DNA of 64,000 bases, from contig NZ_CP049888.1 of the NCBI RefSeq assembly GCF_011304355.1, positions 62,001-126,000 of the forward strand, in the 5' to 3' direction. This DNA is from Weissella coleopterorum (GTDB lineage Bacteria; Bacillota; Bacilli; Lactobacillales; Lactobacillaceae). Below, in pieces: positions 9,578 through 17,131 of this stretch (position 1 is the first letter of the stretch; each line of letters starts with the position of its first letter). A program made the translations under genes and the position numbers. The notes beneath the pieces are model-generated. The model had not been told where the DNA came from and ran no database searches. It was given only the letters and a program-made list of their open reading frames with translations.

Positions 9578-9874
9578 TCAAAAAACAAATTCGATACAAA
9601 GTATAAATAATAAAAGTATAATGCTAATGATTATAACTAAAATATGTCTACAATTTTCATAAAATATCTCTTTTTTAAAGCGTTCATTAAATGTTCTTTC
9701 TTTTCTGTCCTTGTCATTAGCACAAGAAGCAGTTTCTATTTCATCAACTTGTTTAATTAATTCATTTTTCGGATTCATAATAATATCTGGGTTTGTTGTC
9801 CCTTTTGGATCAAAAATATATTTCTCTTTTGATTCATCATCTTTATACCAATCATTTAAATAAAATTTACTCAT
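9578..9874 (-). CDS. small unknown protein with a C-terminal membrane helix
   Basis: The ATG at 9872-9874 (M-S-K-F-Y-L-N-D-W) is chosen because AAAGGG lies about 10 bases upstream; a longer reading would start inside a terminator stem. The product is 98 aa, charged over most of its length, with one hydrophobic helix at the extreme C-terminus, as in a tail-anchored protein. I do not recognise the family. It follows the HepT gene after an intrinsic terminator, so it may have its own expression level within the transfer string. Confidence 0.55.
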   Translation of the reverse strand: MSKFYLNDWYKDDESKEKYIFDPKGTTNPDIIMNPKNELIKQVDEIETASCANDKDRKERTFNERFKKEIFYENCRHILVIIISIILLLFILCIEFVF

Positions 9875-9889
9875 TATGAATAACCCTTT

Positions 9890-9922
9890 CAAAATAAAAA
9901 AGCATGATCAGTAACCATACTT
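9890..9922 (-). terminator. intrinsic terminator directly after the HepT gene
   Basis: Minus-strand arms AAGTATG and CATGCTT (9916-9922 with 9900-9906) are followed by TTTTTATTTT. The hairpin abuts the HepT stop codon at 9923. It is another terminator placed inside the minus-strand gene string. Confidence 0.7.
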
Positions 9923-10300
9923 TTAATTTTCATATTCAAATCGTGTACGTTTAGTTTCTCGATCAATAATCATTGGCAATTGTTGTTTTAATTCTGGTAA
10001 AAACTTCGTTAAAACATCTCTAATAATATCTAATTTGATAGATTCATAATCATGTGCAATTACATTTCTCAAATTCTTAATCTTACGCCAAGGAACATCT
10101 GGGTAATCATCAGCAGTATTCAAACTCAATCTACCAACTAACTCTCCAATCTGTGACAACTTCATTAAGATTGCACTCAACTCCACATCATGATCTCCCA
10201 AAGTCTTGTCTAATGGCTGTCTACTTTCAATGTTTTCAATTTCATCTATATATTGAAGCATTGCCATTAAATGACGTATATCTTTATTATTATTTTCCAT
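9923..10300 (-). CDS. hepT: HepT-like toxin of an MNT/HepT toxin-antitoxin pair
   Basis: The 125-aa all-helical protein has the defining RX4HXY motif of HepT/HEPN RNase toxins (R78, H83, Y85 in RNVIAHDY). In characterised pairs, HepT is neutralised when the partner nucleotidyltransferase adds AMP units to the tyrosine of this motif. The gene has its own AAGG ribosome binding site and overlaps the antitoxin gene by 11 bases. Its place inside a conjugation operon suggests maintenance of the element. The order here is antitoxin first, toxin second. Confidence 0.88.
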   Translation of the reverse strand: MENNNKDIRHLMAMLQYIDEIENIESRQPLDKTLGDHDVELSAILMKLSQIGELVGRLSLNTADDYPDVPWRKIKNLRNVIAHDYESIKLDIIRDVLTKFLPELKQQLPMIIDRETKRTRFEYEN

Positions 10301-10652
10301 AAATTAATACCTTATCCCTATTTACATTATCTTTGAATGCTTGATCTAATTTATTCATACTCCGTTGTTCTAAGGTCGACACCAAACTAATATCAACTTG
10401 TCGATCTAAAACATTTAAACTTTCTAAATCACGTTGCATTTTACGCAAAGTCTTACCCTTTTCATAAAAATCAGTATAGTTATTAAATCCATCAATCAAT
10501 AAATCATAATCACTTGTAAAATCAAAGCCACCGTTTACATATGATCCATAAATATATGCTTTATCAACATCATAATTTTTAAATACTGTCGATACACGTT
10601 CCTTTATCGTATCTAACGGCAACTTGTTTGCTGGTAAATCAATCTCAATCAT
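10290..10652 (-). CDS. mntA: MNT-domain nucleotidyltransferase antitoxin
   Basis: The start is placed at the ATG at 10650-10652 because a GCGAGG ribosome binding site lies eight bases upstream; the longer frame overlaps the previous gene and has no such site. The 120-aa protein carries a perfect minimal-nucleotidyltransferase signature, GSX10DXD (G36, S37, D48, D50), followed by a third acidic segment, Q-V-D-I-S. These residues bind metal and nucleotide. Known MntA antitoxins AMPylate the HepT toxin, encoded here by the overlapping downstream gene. Confidence 0.88.
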   Translation of the reverse strand: MIEIDLPANKLPLDTIKERVSTVFKNYDVDKAYIYGSYVNGGFDFTSDYDLLIDGFNNYTDFYEKGKTLRKMQRDLESLNVLDRQVDISLVSTLEQRSMNKLDQAFKDNVNRDKVLIYGK

Positions 10653-10708
10653 ATGTAATACCTCGCTTTCTCTTAGTTTCATTTTAACATAGCCAAAGCT
10701 AATAACTG

Positions 10709-11140
10709 TTACTTGATAAATATATGAAATATTAACATTAAGAAACAAATACCAGCCAACAGTAATAATGACCAATTATAAAGTCTATTTCTTTTTTCGA
10801 TCCATATTTTATAATAAATCATGTCATCTTCTTCCCTTAAATCAACATAACTACAAATTAAACCTAATGGTTTTAATATACGATTAATATAACGAATGTC
10901 TGAAAAACTAACATATTTTGGATAACCATAAATTAATTCCGAAAATTCTAAATTTTTAAAAACAACATAGCCCCTAAAACGACTTAAAAAATCAGAAGAA
11001 AACTTATTTGCAATAGTTTCTAATATAATACTCTCACGATTAATAAATATACTATCAAACTCATCATTGGTAGATGTAAAATTATGTTGCTGTCTTTTTT
11101 TTACATGTTCGTACACCAATTCAAATTTACTTTTATTCAT
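10709..11140 (-). CDS. unknown protein with a C-terminal membrane helix
   Basis: The 143-aa protein is mostly charged and soluble, ending in one strong hydrophobic helix (about residues 121-142) and a final Lys. This tail-anchored layout resembles the 98-aa protein downstream of HepT. No family is recognised. The gene follows a 250-base non-coding interval containing a structured element and precedes the MNT/HepT pair by 56 bases. Whether it belongs functionally to the toxin-antitoxin pair or to the transfer machinery cannot be told from the sequence. Confidence 0.5.
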   Translation of the reverse strand: MNKSKFELVYEHVKKRQQHNFTSTNDEFDSIFINRESIILETIANKFSSDFLSRFRGYVVFKNLEFSELIYGYPKYVSFSDIRYINRILKPLGLICSYVDLREEDDMIYYKIWIEKRNRLYNWSLLLLAGICFLMLIFHIFIK

Positions 11141-11199
11141 AATTTACCGCCCCATAAAACTACCCATGTTATTTTCAAACTAAACAACTTCAAATCTGG

Positions 11200-11310
11200 T
11201 ACAATTACTATTGTTAGTTCATTAAGCATGATTTATTTCTTATTGTGTGTTCGTCACTTTTACAACTTAATGTTCTAACAATAGCCACTAGTGATAGTGG
11301 TTTTTATTTT
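11200..11310 (+). ncRNA. candidate small plus-strand RNA with a long stem and terminator
   Basis: An extended -10 element (TGGTACAAT, TACAAT at 11200-11205) on the plus strand is followed by a 19-base arm starting CTATTGTTAG (about 11209-11227). Its imperfect complement ends CTAACAATAG (about 11265-11283), and then comes a terminator hairpin (CCACTA-gtga-TAGTGG, 11285-11300) with TTTTTATTTT. The RNA would be roughly 100 nt, transcribed against the conjugation operon. A tiny reading frame of 16 codons (MIYFLLCV...) lies in the loop. Function is unknown; antisense control or a type I toxin-like element are possibilities. Confidence 0.45.
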
Positions 11311-11330
11311 GCTAATTTACAATCAGCAAC

Positions 11331-11378
11331 TCTCAATCCGGGTCACGAATCCGGCGAAGCCTTTATGCTTATTGAGAA
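11331..11378. repeat. inverted-repeat structure after the adhesin gene
   Basis: TCTCAAT and ATTGAGA (7-bp arms, about 11331-11337 and 11371-11377) enclose smaller dyads: CCGG-n9-CCGG, which overlaps GGC-gaa-GCC. The segment lies 14 bases past the adhesin stop codon. No U-tract follows on either strand, so it is not a standard terminator. It could be an RNA stability element or a protein-binding site. Confidence 0.4.
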
Positions 11379-11391
11379 CTAATAATTCTAA

Positions 11392-13320
11392 TTATTTTTG
11401 TGTATTAGAATTAGATTTGTGAAGTTTGTTAAATACCAACAATCCTAATCCACCAATCAACGCAACCAAGCCTGCTACAACACCAGCAACAGTCTTAGGG
11501 TGCTTTGCGGAAGTTTCAGCTAACTTAACTGCTGATTGTTGAGCTTGTCCAACTGCTTCCTTTGCCTTTTCCCATGAGAATGAGCTATTAGCTTCTGCGT
11601 CTCGGATTGATTCACTCTTGCCGTCTAATTTCAACGTTTGAGTATCACTATAAGGCGTCTTAACGTCCTTAGTTTTATCAACCTTAACTGGCTTGCTATC
11701 ATTTACCTTATCCGACTTTTGAACCGGCATTGCCTTTAAGATAAAGACACCAACATTTTGGTTAGCTGGATCAGGCGAGACACCAGCTCCGATTACATCA
11801 ATTTGAGCTCCTTCTTGATAGTTATAATCTACCGAAGCCGAAGCATTACCGCTTGCTGATGACTTAACTTGTTCCTTACCAGATAAATTGGTCTTAGAAA
11901 TCGCCTTGAAATCAGCTAATGATAATGCCGTTTCCCCAACAATCTTATAACTCAACTTATCTGTATCAGATTCAGCTTCCTTAGGGATATGAACTTCAAA
12001 ATCGACACCTTGTTTAATCATATAAGTCTGATTATCCTTAGCTTCAATCTTTTGTCCGTCCTGCATAATGAACGATCCATCAGGCAACTCATGATCTAGC
12101 TTAATTGACAACGTATCAACCTTATCTCCGGTTTCATTCAAGCCATCACCAGTTGTTACTGCCACAACCTTACCCGAAGCACTAGTATTCATAGTTCCAG
12201 AATAATTTACCTTAGTCTTTAACTTAGTTGTCTTATCCTTAATCAACGTATGAATATCCGTACTTCCTAAGTCTAATTTAGGCATAAGTGCTTCCGTCTT
12301 AAACGTAAAGACATGCGCTCCATCTACTTTATCGTTATACTCAAATTGCGAACTATTCATAGTAGCCAATGGCTTTGATTTGTCATCTTGGATTTTCTTA
12401 ACTAAATCAGCTAAAACATTCTTAGCTTTTTCGTCCATATCCTTTTTGACCGTACCTAAAGCAGTATCAGAAACACCTTTCATGTACTTGGTCATGTCCT
12501 TAGTCTTTGCCGTAGACTTAGAAGCTAAGTCTGAATTCACTTTATTTGTCAATTCAGTAGTTTGTTTGTCCACCGCAGACGTCATTTCATTTTTTAACTT
12601 AGCTTCTGCGTCAGCTTTACTTTGATCATGTGTGTTGGCTGTCATGGAAGCTAAACCACCATTATTCATGATGTTTTGAGCCTTGGCATACAATGCACGC
12701 GCTCCATCAGCAACACCTGCACCGTCTCTAATTGAATCTAATGAAACCATTGAATGATCTTGCAATTCAACGTTTCCACCACTTTCAGCAGCCCAAAGAG
12801 CATATTGAGTGGCAAAGTATGAACGCATACCTGACAAGTCGCCATTCACAACTGGTGCATTTGGATAACCCAGAATCAACACGACTGACATTAATTCATT
12901 GGCATAAGCCGACAAATTAGGATCCCAAGTAGTTCCACCAGTTAATGTCGGATCTCCCTTAGTGTTTTGTAGACAGTAAGCGAATTGCCCCTGATAAAAC
13001 ATAGCAGATGAAAACATCACGTTTCCATAACTAATGGCATTATGTCGAGTTTCAATTCCATTACCCTTTTGCCCGGCTGGATCATCAGCGATCTCATAAT
13101 ATGAAATCTCACTACCTTGATTCAATAGCCCACCAAATCCGCTCTTATCATTATTAATAGAACGGGTCTTTAATTCTGAAATGGTTGGAACAGTTGCGTC
13201 GGCACTTACCAGAATCGGCGTAAAGGTTGTTCCCATTGATAATGCCAACATAACCACTGCCACAGGTTTAGTAAAGTTGCGTTTCAGTTTACGACCTTGC
13301 TTTTTTGTTAAAACTTGCAT
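11392..13320 (-). CDS. thioester-domain surface adhesin of the mobile element
   Basis: The ATG at 13318-13320 is chosen because it begins a normal signal peptide (basic start, hydrophobic core, ending near LVSADA); a longer frame would start inside a terminator stem. The ribosome binding site (AGGAG) is unusually far, about 13 bases upstream. The N-terminal domain has both thioester-domain signatures: C116 in FAYC and Q172 in TQYALW, expected to form a Cys-Gln thioester that can bind host or cell surfaces covalently. A coiled Lys/Asp/Thr-rich stalk follows. The C-terminus has a hydrophobic helix and a basic tail, but no LPXTG. It probably promotes mating-cell or surface contact. Confidence 0.8.
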   Translation of the reverse strand: MQVLTKKQGRKLKRNFTKPVAVVMLALSMGTTFTPILVSADATVPTISELKTRSINNDKSGFGGLLNQGSEISYYEIADDPAGQKGNGIETRHNAISYGNVMFSSAMFYQGQFAYCLQNTKGDPTLTGGTTWDPNLSAYANELMSVVLILGYPNAPVVNGDLSGMRSYFATQYALWAAESGGNVELQDHSMVSLDSIRDGAGVADGARALYAKAQNIMNNGGLASMTANTHDQSKADAEAKLKNEMTSAVDKQTTELTNKVNSDLASKSTAKTKDMTKYMKGVSDTALGTVKKDMDEKAKNVLADLVKKIQDDKSKPLATMNSSQFEYNDKVDGAHVFTFKTEALMPKLDLGSTDIHTLIKDKTTKLKTKVNYSGTMNTSASGKVVAVTTGDGLNETGDKVDTLSIKLDHELPDGSFIMQDGQKIEAKDNQTYMIKQGVDFEVHIPKEAESDTDKLSYKIVGETALSLADFKAISKTNLSGKEQVKSSASGNASASVDYNYQEGAQIDVIGAGVSPDPANQNVGVFILKAMPVQKSDKVNDSKPVKVDKTKDVKTPYSDTQTLKLDGKSESIRDAEANSSFSWEKAKEAVGQAQQSAVKLAETSAKHPKTVAGVVAGLVALIGGLGLLVFNKLHKSNSNTQK

Positions 13321-13338
13321 GTTTTTAATTAATCTCCT

Positions 13339-13376
13339 ATAAATTAAAAAGCCACTCGTTTTTATAACAAATGACT
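13339..13376 (-). terminator. intrinsic terminator between TcpE and the adhesin
   Basis: Minus-strand arms AGTCATTTGTT and AACGAGTGGCT (13366-13376 with 13350-13360; three G-U pairs) are followed by TTTTTAATTT. The hairpin lies between the TcpE stop at 13400 and the adhesin ribosome binding site. Confidence 0.7.
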
Positions 13377-13399
13377 TCAACTACATATTCATTTTTCAA

Positions 13400-13768
13400 T
13401 CAAATAATCTTAAATGCCTTATTATTACCGTTTAAGTTTTCATCTTTGTACAATTGACTTTTCTTAATACGATATTCCAAAACATATTTAAATAAATATC
13501 CAATGGTAACTTCAAAAGGTAAATCGTCCAATTTTAACAATTTATCCAATTGATAAACTGCAACATTAGAGCCAACAATTATTATTAATGTTGAGCTCGC
13601 CCCAGATAAAGTCCATAAATGAAAAATATAAGTCATAAATGACGATAAAGCTGTTGCGATAAATAATAAACCAACAATTCTTGTATTTAACCAAATCGGA
13701 GAAATAAAATCCCCATAAATAGTTTTAAATTTTGCCGAAGAAGTAAATACTCGTCTGTAATTGTACAT
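13400..13768 (-). CDS. TcpE-family conjugation protein
   Basis: The 122-aa protein has two hydrophobic helices (about residues 30-50 and 58-73) flanked by basic and aromatic residues. The N-terminal YNYRRVFTSSAKFKTIYG segment and the position after a TcpD-like gene match the TcpE family (Orf17-like, cytoplasmic-membrane component of pCW3/Tn916 machinery). It follows the TcpD-like gene by six bases. The exact role of TcpE is not established beyond its requirement for transfer in pCW3. Confidence 0.82.
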   Translation of the reverse strand: MYNYRRVFTSSAKFKTIYGDFISPIWLNTRIVGLLFIATALSSFMTYIFHLWTLSGASSTLIIIVGSNVAVYQLDKLLKLDDLPFEVTIGYLFKYVLEYRIKKSQLYKDENLNGNNKAFKII

Positions 13769-13774
13769 AAGTAA

Positions 13775-14002
13775 TTATCCACCTAATGTCGAGATCCAAT
13801 TCTTAACCGTATTCATAAGTCCATTTCCAGAACCTAAGAAGCCTTGTGGATCATTCACGAAGTAAAATACGGCAACTCCCAAAATAATAGTTATCCAAAT
13901 TGCCTTCATGTCATTTTTACTAAAACTAAGAAGTGCTCTACCGGCTGTTGCGAAAGCTACGAAAAATAGCAACGCTGGTTTTAAGGCATTATATAAATCC
14001 AT
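13775..14002 (-). CDS. TcpD-like small membrane protein
   Basis: The 75-aa protein has two membrane helices (about residues 9-26 and 33-50) and a Gly-rich C-terminus. Its size, topology and position between TcpC and TcpE fit the TcpD family of small transfer proteins. It begins 15 bases after the TcpC stop and ends six bases before TcpE. Identification rests mainly on context because such short proteins diverge rapidly. Confidence 0.7.
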   Translation of the reverse strand: MDLYNALKPALLFFVAFATAGRALLSFSKNDMKAIWITIILGVAVFYFVNDPQGFLGSGNGLMNTVKNWISTLGG

Positions 14003-14017
14003 AATATTCCTTTCTGT

Positions 14018-15001
14018 TTATGCTTGAACTAACTTAATCACAAAGTACGTTGACGCCTGCTTTTCTAATTCAAGTCTCACAGTTTGCACTTGCTTTATAT
14101 TGGTGTCTTTTACATTTACCGTAATATCAGCAGTTACAACTGGCTTTTCTGTTGAACCAGAAACATTTACATTATCAACATTTTCCAAAGTTACCGTACC
14201 GTCTAATCCAACTGGATCTTTCATCATCATTGACATATCCTTAGTCGAACTTGATACGTATTTTTTAATAAAGCGATTAGTAAATGTCGTCACACGTGCC
14301 TTTATATCTTCATCATTCAACTGCTTTTGATTCTGTTGTAATCTTGCCTTATCAACATGTCCCAGTGAATCAATCGGGTTAGCTACATAAGGAAATCCTA
14401 CAACTGTTAATTGGGCATTCTTTTGCGAATAAGGAACGTTGACAGTCATATTAACATCTTTATTATCACTATTAACAACTATGTCATATTGAGCTGTTTT
14501 CACTCCATCAATTAAAAATATCCCCTGCAATTTACCGCTTTTAAAAGTCTGATCGGTCATTCTAACACTATTAGAAACATGTAAATTACTAGCAAAATAT
14601 TTCTGTAATTCTTGTGTCCTTGTGTCATTTTCCGAAGTATTGAAAGTATAGTAGGTTGTTAAAAAGCCTGCTAGATACTGTCCCACAATTGGATTGTAGC
14701 TAGTCGTTCCTTGACTAGCTTTTTCCAACTTAGTATTCAATACCGTAATTTGATGTTTCAACGCATGATTATTATGAACCGCACTATTAGCAAGCAATAA
14801 TACATACCCAAAATAAACAAACAAAGCAACTAAAAATATCATCATCAACGTTTTAGCTTGTTTTAAATTCAAACTATGTGCCTTTGGAATTTTTTGTGCT
14901 TTATCCTTACTTTGCCGTTCAAATCCAAATTTTTTGGTTATATTCCAAATACTCAATGACTTTTTCGGCTTTTTCTTTAATCGATCGGAACGTTGTTGCA
15001 C
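14018..15001 (-). CDS. TcpC-like bitopic conjugation protein
   Basis: This 327-aa protein has the TcpC/Orf13 layout: a very basic cytoplasmic N-terminus, one membrane helix (about residues 52-71), a short coiled segment, and two successive extracellular domains of about 100 residues (VirB8/NTF2-like in known TcpC structures). TcpC proteins oligomerise and contact the coupling and channel proteins. It starts 14 bases after the wall-anchored-like gene and is followed by TcpD and TcpE homologues, matching the conserved gene order. Confidence 0.85.
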   Translation of the reverse strand: MQQRSDRLKKKPKKSLSIWNITKKFGFERQSKDKAQKIPKAHSLNLKQAKTLMMIFLVALFVYFGYVLLLANSAVHNNHALKHQITVLNTKLEKASQGTTSYNPIVGQYLAGFLTTYYTFNTSENDTRTQELQKYFASNLHVSNSVRMTDQTFKSGKLQGIFLIDGVKTAQYDIVVNSDNKDVNMTVNVPYSQKNAQLTVVGFPYVANPIDSLGHVDKARLQQNQKQLNDEDIKARVTTFTNRFIKKYVSSSTKDMSMMMKDPVGLDGTVTLENVDNVNVSGSTEKPVVTADITVNVKDTNIKQVQTVRLELEKQASTYFVIKLVQA

Positions 15002-15015
15002 ATTGCGCCCCCTAA

Positions 15016-15609
15016 CTACTTACCAAATTGCTTCTTAATCAACAATCCCAATGCAGTAGCTAATGCGGACGCTCCAATTAAGATAGCCCCAATGAATCCG
15101 TTCTTTTTTTGCGAATCATCATTACGAGAAACGGCTGTACTTGGCAAAGCCTTTTCAATTGCTTCATCTAGGCTTGCCTTTGCTTGAACTACATCTTGGG
15201 CTGATGAATCGCCACCGTTGCTACTTAACGCTTGGTTATATTTAGTAACCGCATTGTTCACACCCGGATTAGTTACAACCTGATCAGGAATAGCCGGCTT
15301 TTCCCCATTACTTGGTGTTTCCGGCTCAATTGGTGTAACACTGCCCCCATTGTCTCCGGGATTAGTTGTGTCTCCACCATCTCCGGGATCAACTGGCTCA
15401 AAGCTAGTTCCATCATCAATATCTTCACTATTTGCGGAACTATCTAAATGAATAACTAAATCATTCATACCCTTAGTATTTACCTTTGCAGTAGTATCAT
15501 CATTGACTTGATCGGCATGCACGTCTACTTGGGTTGTACTAGTCGCTACAACTCCACCTGCTACCATAGCAACACCAGTTGCCAATACTTTTTTAGCTGT
15601 ATTTTCCAT
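15016..15609 (-). CDS. small secreted protein with LPSTA sorting-like C-terminus
   Basis: The 197-aa protein begins with a signal peptide (KKVLATGVAM hydrophobic region, likely cleaved near VHADQ). The middle is acidic and Pro/Gly/Asn-rich. It ends with LPSTA, a hydrophobic helix and KKQFGK. This is the layout of a sortase substrate, but the motif has Ala instead of the usual final Gly, so anchoring is uncertain; membrane retention is the alternative. No Shine-Dalgarno sequence precedes the ATG: that space is the U-tract of the terminator just upstream. It lies between unknown operon genes and TcpC. Confidence 0.68.
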   Translation of the reverse strand: MENTAKKVLATGVAMVAGGVVATSTTQVDVHADQVNDDTTAKVNTKGMNDLVIHLDSSANSEDIDDGTSFEPVDPGDGGDTTNPGDNGGSVTPIEPETPSNGEKPAIPDQVVTNPGVNNAVTKYNQALSSNGGDSSAQDVVQAKASLDEAIEKALPSTAVSRNDDSQKKNGFIGAILIGASALATALGLLIKKQFGK

Positions 15610-15617
15610 AATTAATT

Positions 15618-15650
15618 ACAAATAAAAAGAACTAACTTAGATTAGTTCTT
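15618..15650 (-). terminator. intrinsic terminator overlapping the stop codon of the 278-aa gene
   Basis: Minus-strand arms AAGAACTAA and TTAGTTCTT (15642-15650 with 15627-15635), loop of six, then TTTTTATTT. The TAA stop codon of the preceding gene is part of the first arm, so a translating ribosome would cover the hairpin. Confidence 0.78.
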
Positions 15651-16475
15651 AGCTCCTTTCTCATTATCTGCCTTTGGCTTACTTTCATTAGCAGGCTTGT
15701 TTTCCACCGCCGGTGTTGGCTTAGATTCCACTGGCTTTTCCAGCGTTGTCGTTCCTTGACCTTCAACAATAGTCAAATCTTGGGCATAAACCGTCCAGTC
15801 GGTAGCGTCGTTCCCAACAAAGGCAAACTGCAAGCCTTGTGGCACGATCTTTACACCACGCTTAATCTTGTCCTTAACATTGTCATAAATAGCAGGAACA
15901 AGCAAAACACGGATATAATCATCTTCACTCAATTCCCCTTTTGTCGCCTTTTCAGCAGGAACAAAGTTTAATTGATAATTACTGATAATAGGCTCACCCG
16001 CTTCATTACGCTCTGGCGCATTACGTGAATCCATCTTTAAATTCTTATCAATTCCAAATAGAATCAAATTTTCTTTATCGAATGCGTCCTTTGAACGAAT
16101 CTGGGCAACTGCGTTATGATTCTTTCCAGTAATGAAAGTTGAATCAAATTCGACTTCTGGGATTGAATCACGTTCAGATGAAGTCTCTTCAACCAAAGTC
16201 CCAGAAAATGTTGCCACACGTGCCCCACCACTACGATTAGTTTTAGCTTCGCCACCACCAATTTTCCCATTGATCAACTTCATAGCTAAACCAAATGGCT
16301 TATTATAATCAAAACCAGGCTGTGGCAAGATATTCATTGTTTCAAATGAATCCCCCATATTCACAACCGCAACTTTAACGTCACTGTTATTCCCAACCTT
16401 GTTCGGTCCAACATACGGCAATTTACCTAAACTTGTTCCTTGAACAGATAAATTTCCAAACTTATTAATCGTCAT
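15642..16475 (-). CDS. unknown protein of the transfer operon
   Basis: The start is set at the ATG at 16473-16475 (M-T-I-N-K-F-G) behind AAGGGAG, five bases upstream; the longer frame begins with TTG in a terminator tail. The product is 277 aa, apparently soluble and cytoplasmic, with an ordered region of about 230 residues and a low-complexity Pro/Lys/Glu/Ala tail. I do not recognise a domain. In Tn916-like elements, proteins at this early operon position are Orf22/Orf23-type; similarity to them is only positional. Terminators flank it on both sides. Confidence 0.65.
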   Translation of the reverse strand: MTINKFGNLSVQGTSLGKLPYVGPNKVGNNSDVKVAVVNMGDSFETMNILPQPGFDYNKPFGLAMKLINGKIGGGEAKTNRSGGARVATFSGTLVEETSSERDSIPEVEFDSTFITGKNHNAVAQIRSKDAFDKENLILFGIDKNLKMDSRNAPERNEAGEPIISNYQLNFVPAEKATKGELSEDDYIRVLLVPAIYDNVKDKIKRGVKIVPQGLQFAFVGNDATDWTVYAQDLTIVEGQGTTTLEKPVESKPTPAVENKPANESKPKADNEKGAKN

Positions 16476-16496
16476 AATAACTCCCTTAAATTTTTT

Positions 16497-16535
16497 CAAA
16501 ATAAAAATACCAACATCTGTTAAGAATGTTGATAT
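16497..16535 (-). terminator. intrinsic terminator between the first two transfer-operon genes
   Basis: Minus-strand arms ATATCAACAT and ATGTTGGTAT (16526-16535 with 16507-16516) are followed by TTTTTATTTT. It lies between the stop codon at 16556 and the ribosome binding site of the next gene. Confidence 0.75.
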
Positions 16536-16555
16536 TAAACAATAACAATATTTTA

Positions 16556-16972
16556 TTAGATCAAACCTCGATCACGTAGACGTTGATACAATTGCCGATC
16601 TCTTACATAATGTTCACGGTGTTGTTTGTATATTACAACATCACTTGGAAAACCTAACTTATCTAGATCATCAATTAATGTATCAATAATCAAGAGTTCA
16701 GATTCCATGTCAACTGTACGATACTTCAAATCCGCAAGCGTTAGCTCATTTAAACGATGAATTGTATCATCTTTTTGTCTACACTTTTGAATATAAGCCA
16801 AGTCATCTCTACGTAGATTAATCAGTAATTCATTTTGTCTCTTAATTAATCCTTCTAACTCTACTAAGTCTTCTAAACTCTCGTCAGTAGATATATCAAT
16901 ATCTTTTGTTAGTGATCTTAATTTTGAAACTAAAACCATTGATTCTTCTAGTGTTTCGACTGTTGAACTCAT
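16556..16972 (-). CDS. first transfer-operon gene; helical unknown protein
   Basis: The 138-aa protein is rich in Leu, Glu, Asp and Arg with heptad-like spacing, suggesting coiled coils over most of its length. It has no signal peptide or membrane helix. A GGGAG ribosome binding site precedes the ATG. It is the first gene after a 780-base non-coding leader, a position where Gram-positive conjugation operons often place relaxosome accessory or antitermination proteins. The sequence does not identify which, and no DNA-binding motif is evident. Confidence 0.6.
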   Translation of the reverse strand: MSSTVETLEESMVLVSKLRSLTKDIDISTDESLEDLVELEGLIKRQNELLINLRRDDLAYIQKCRQKDDTIHRLNELTLADLKYRTVDMESELLIIDTLIDDLDKLGFPSDVVIYKQHREHYVRDRQLYQRLRDRGLI

Positions 16973-17103
16973 ATTATAAATCTCCCTAAAATACTAATAA
17001 AATAAACACAATAAAATATTCCTTCTACAAAATGTAAATATCATTTTAAATTAGTACTTACAAAGCTCTCTCGCCTGCTCGTTATACGTTGTTTTACACA
17101 TTT

Positions 17104-17131
17104 AGTATAAGTCATGGCAATATGCGTTAAA
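17104..17131 (-). promoter_or_regulatory. candidate promoter of the transfer operon
   Basis: On the minus strand, TTTAAC (17126-17131) and TATACT (17104-17109) are separated by 16 bases. The predicted start lies about 125 bases upstream of the first transfer gene. Assignment is by motif only; other weak -10-like boxes exist in the same AT-rich stretch. Confidence 0.4.

Noticed and set aside
11084..11278. A 64-codon plus-strand gene overlapping the minus-strand gene at 10709-11140
   Set aside because: It has no recognisable domain or good ribosome binding site, and most of it is antisense to the start of another gene. Only the small RNA structure at its right end seems meaningful.
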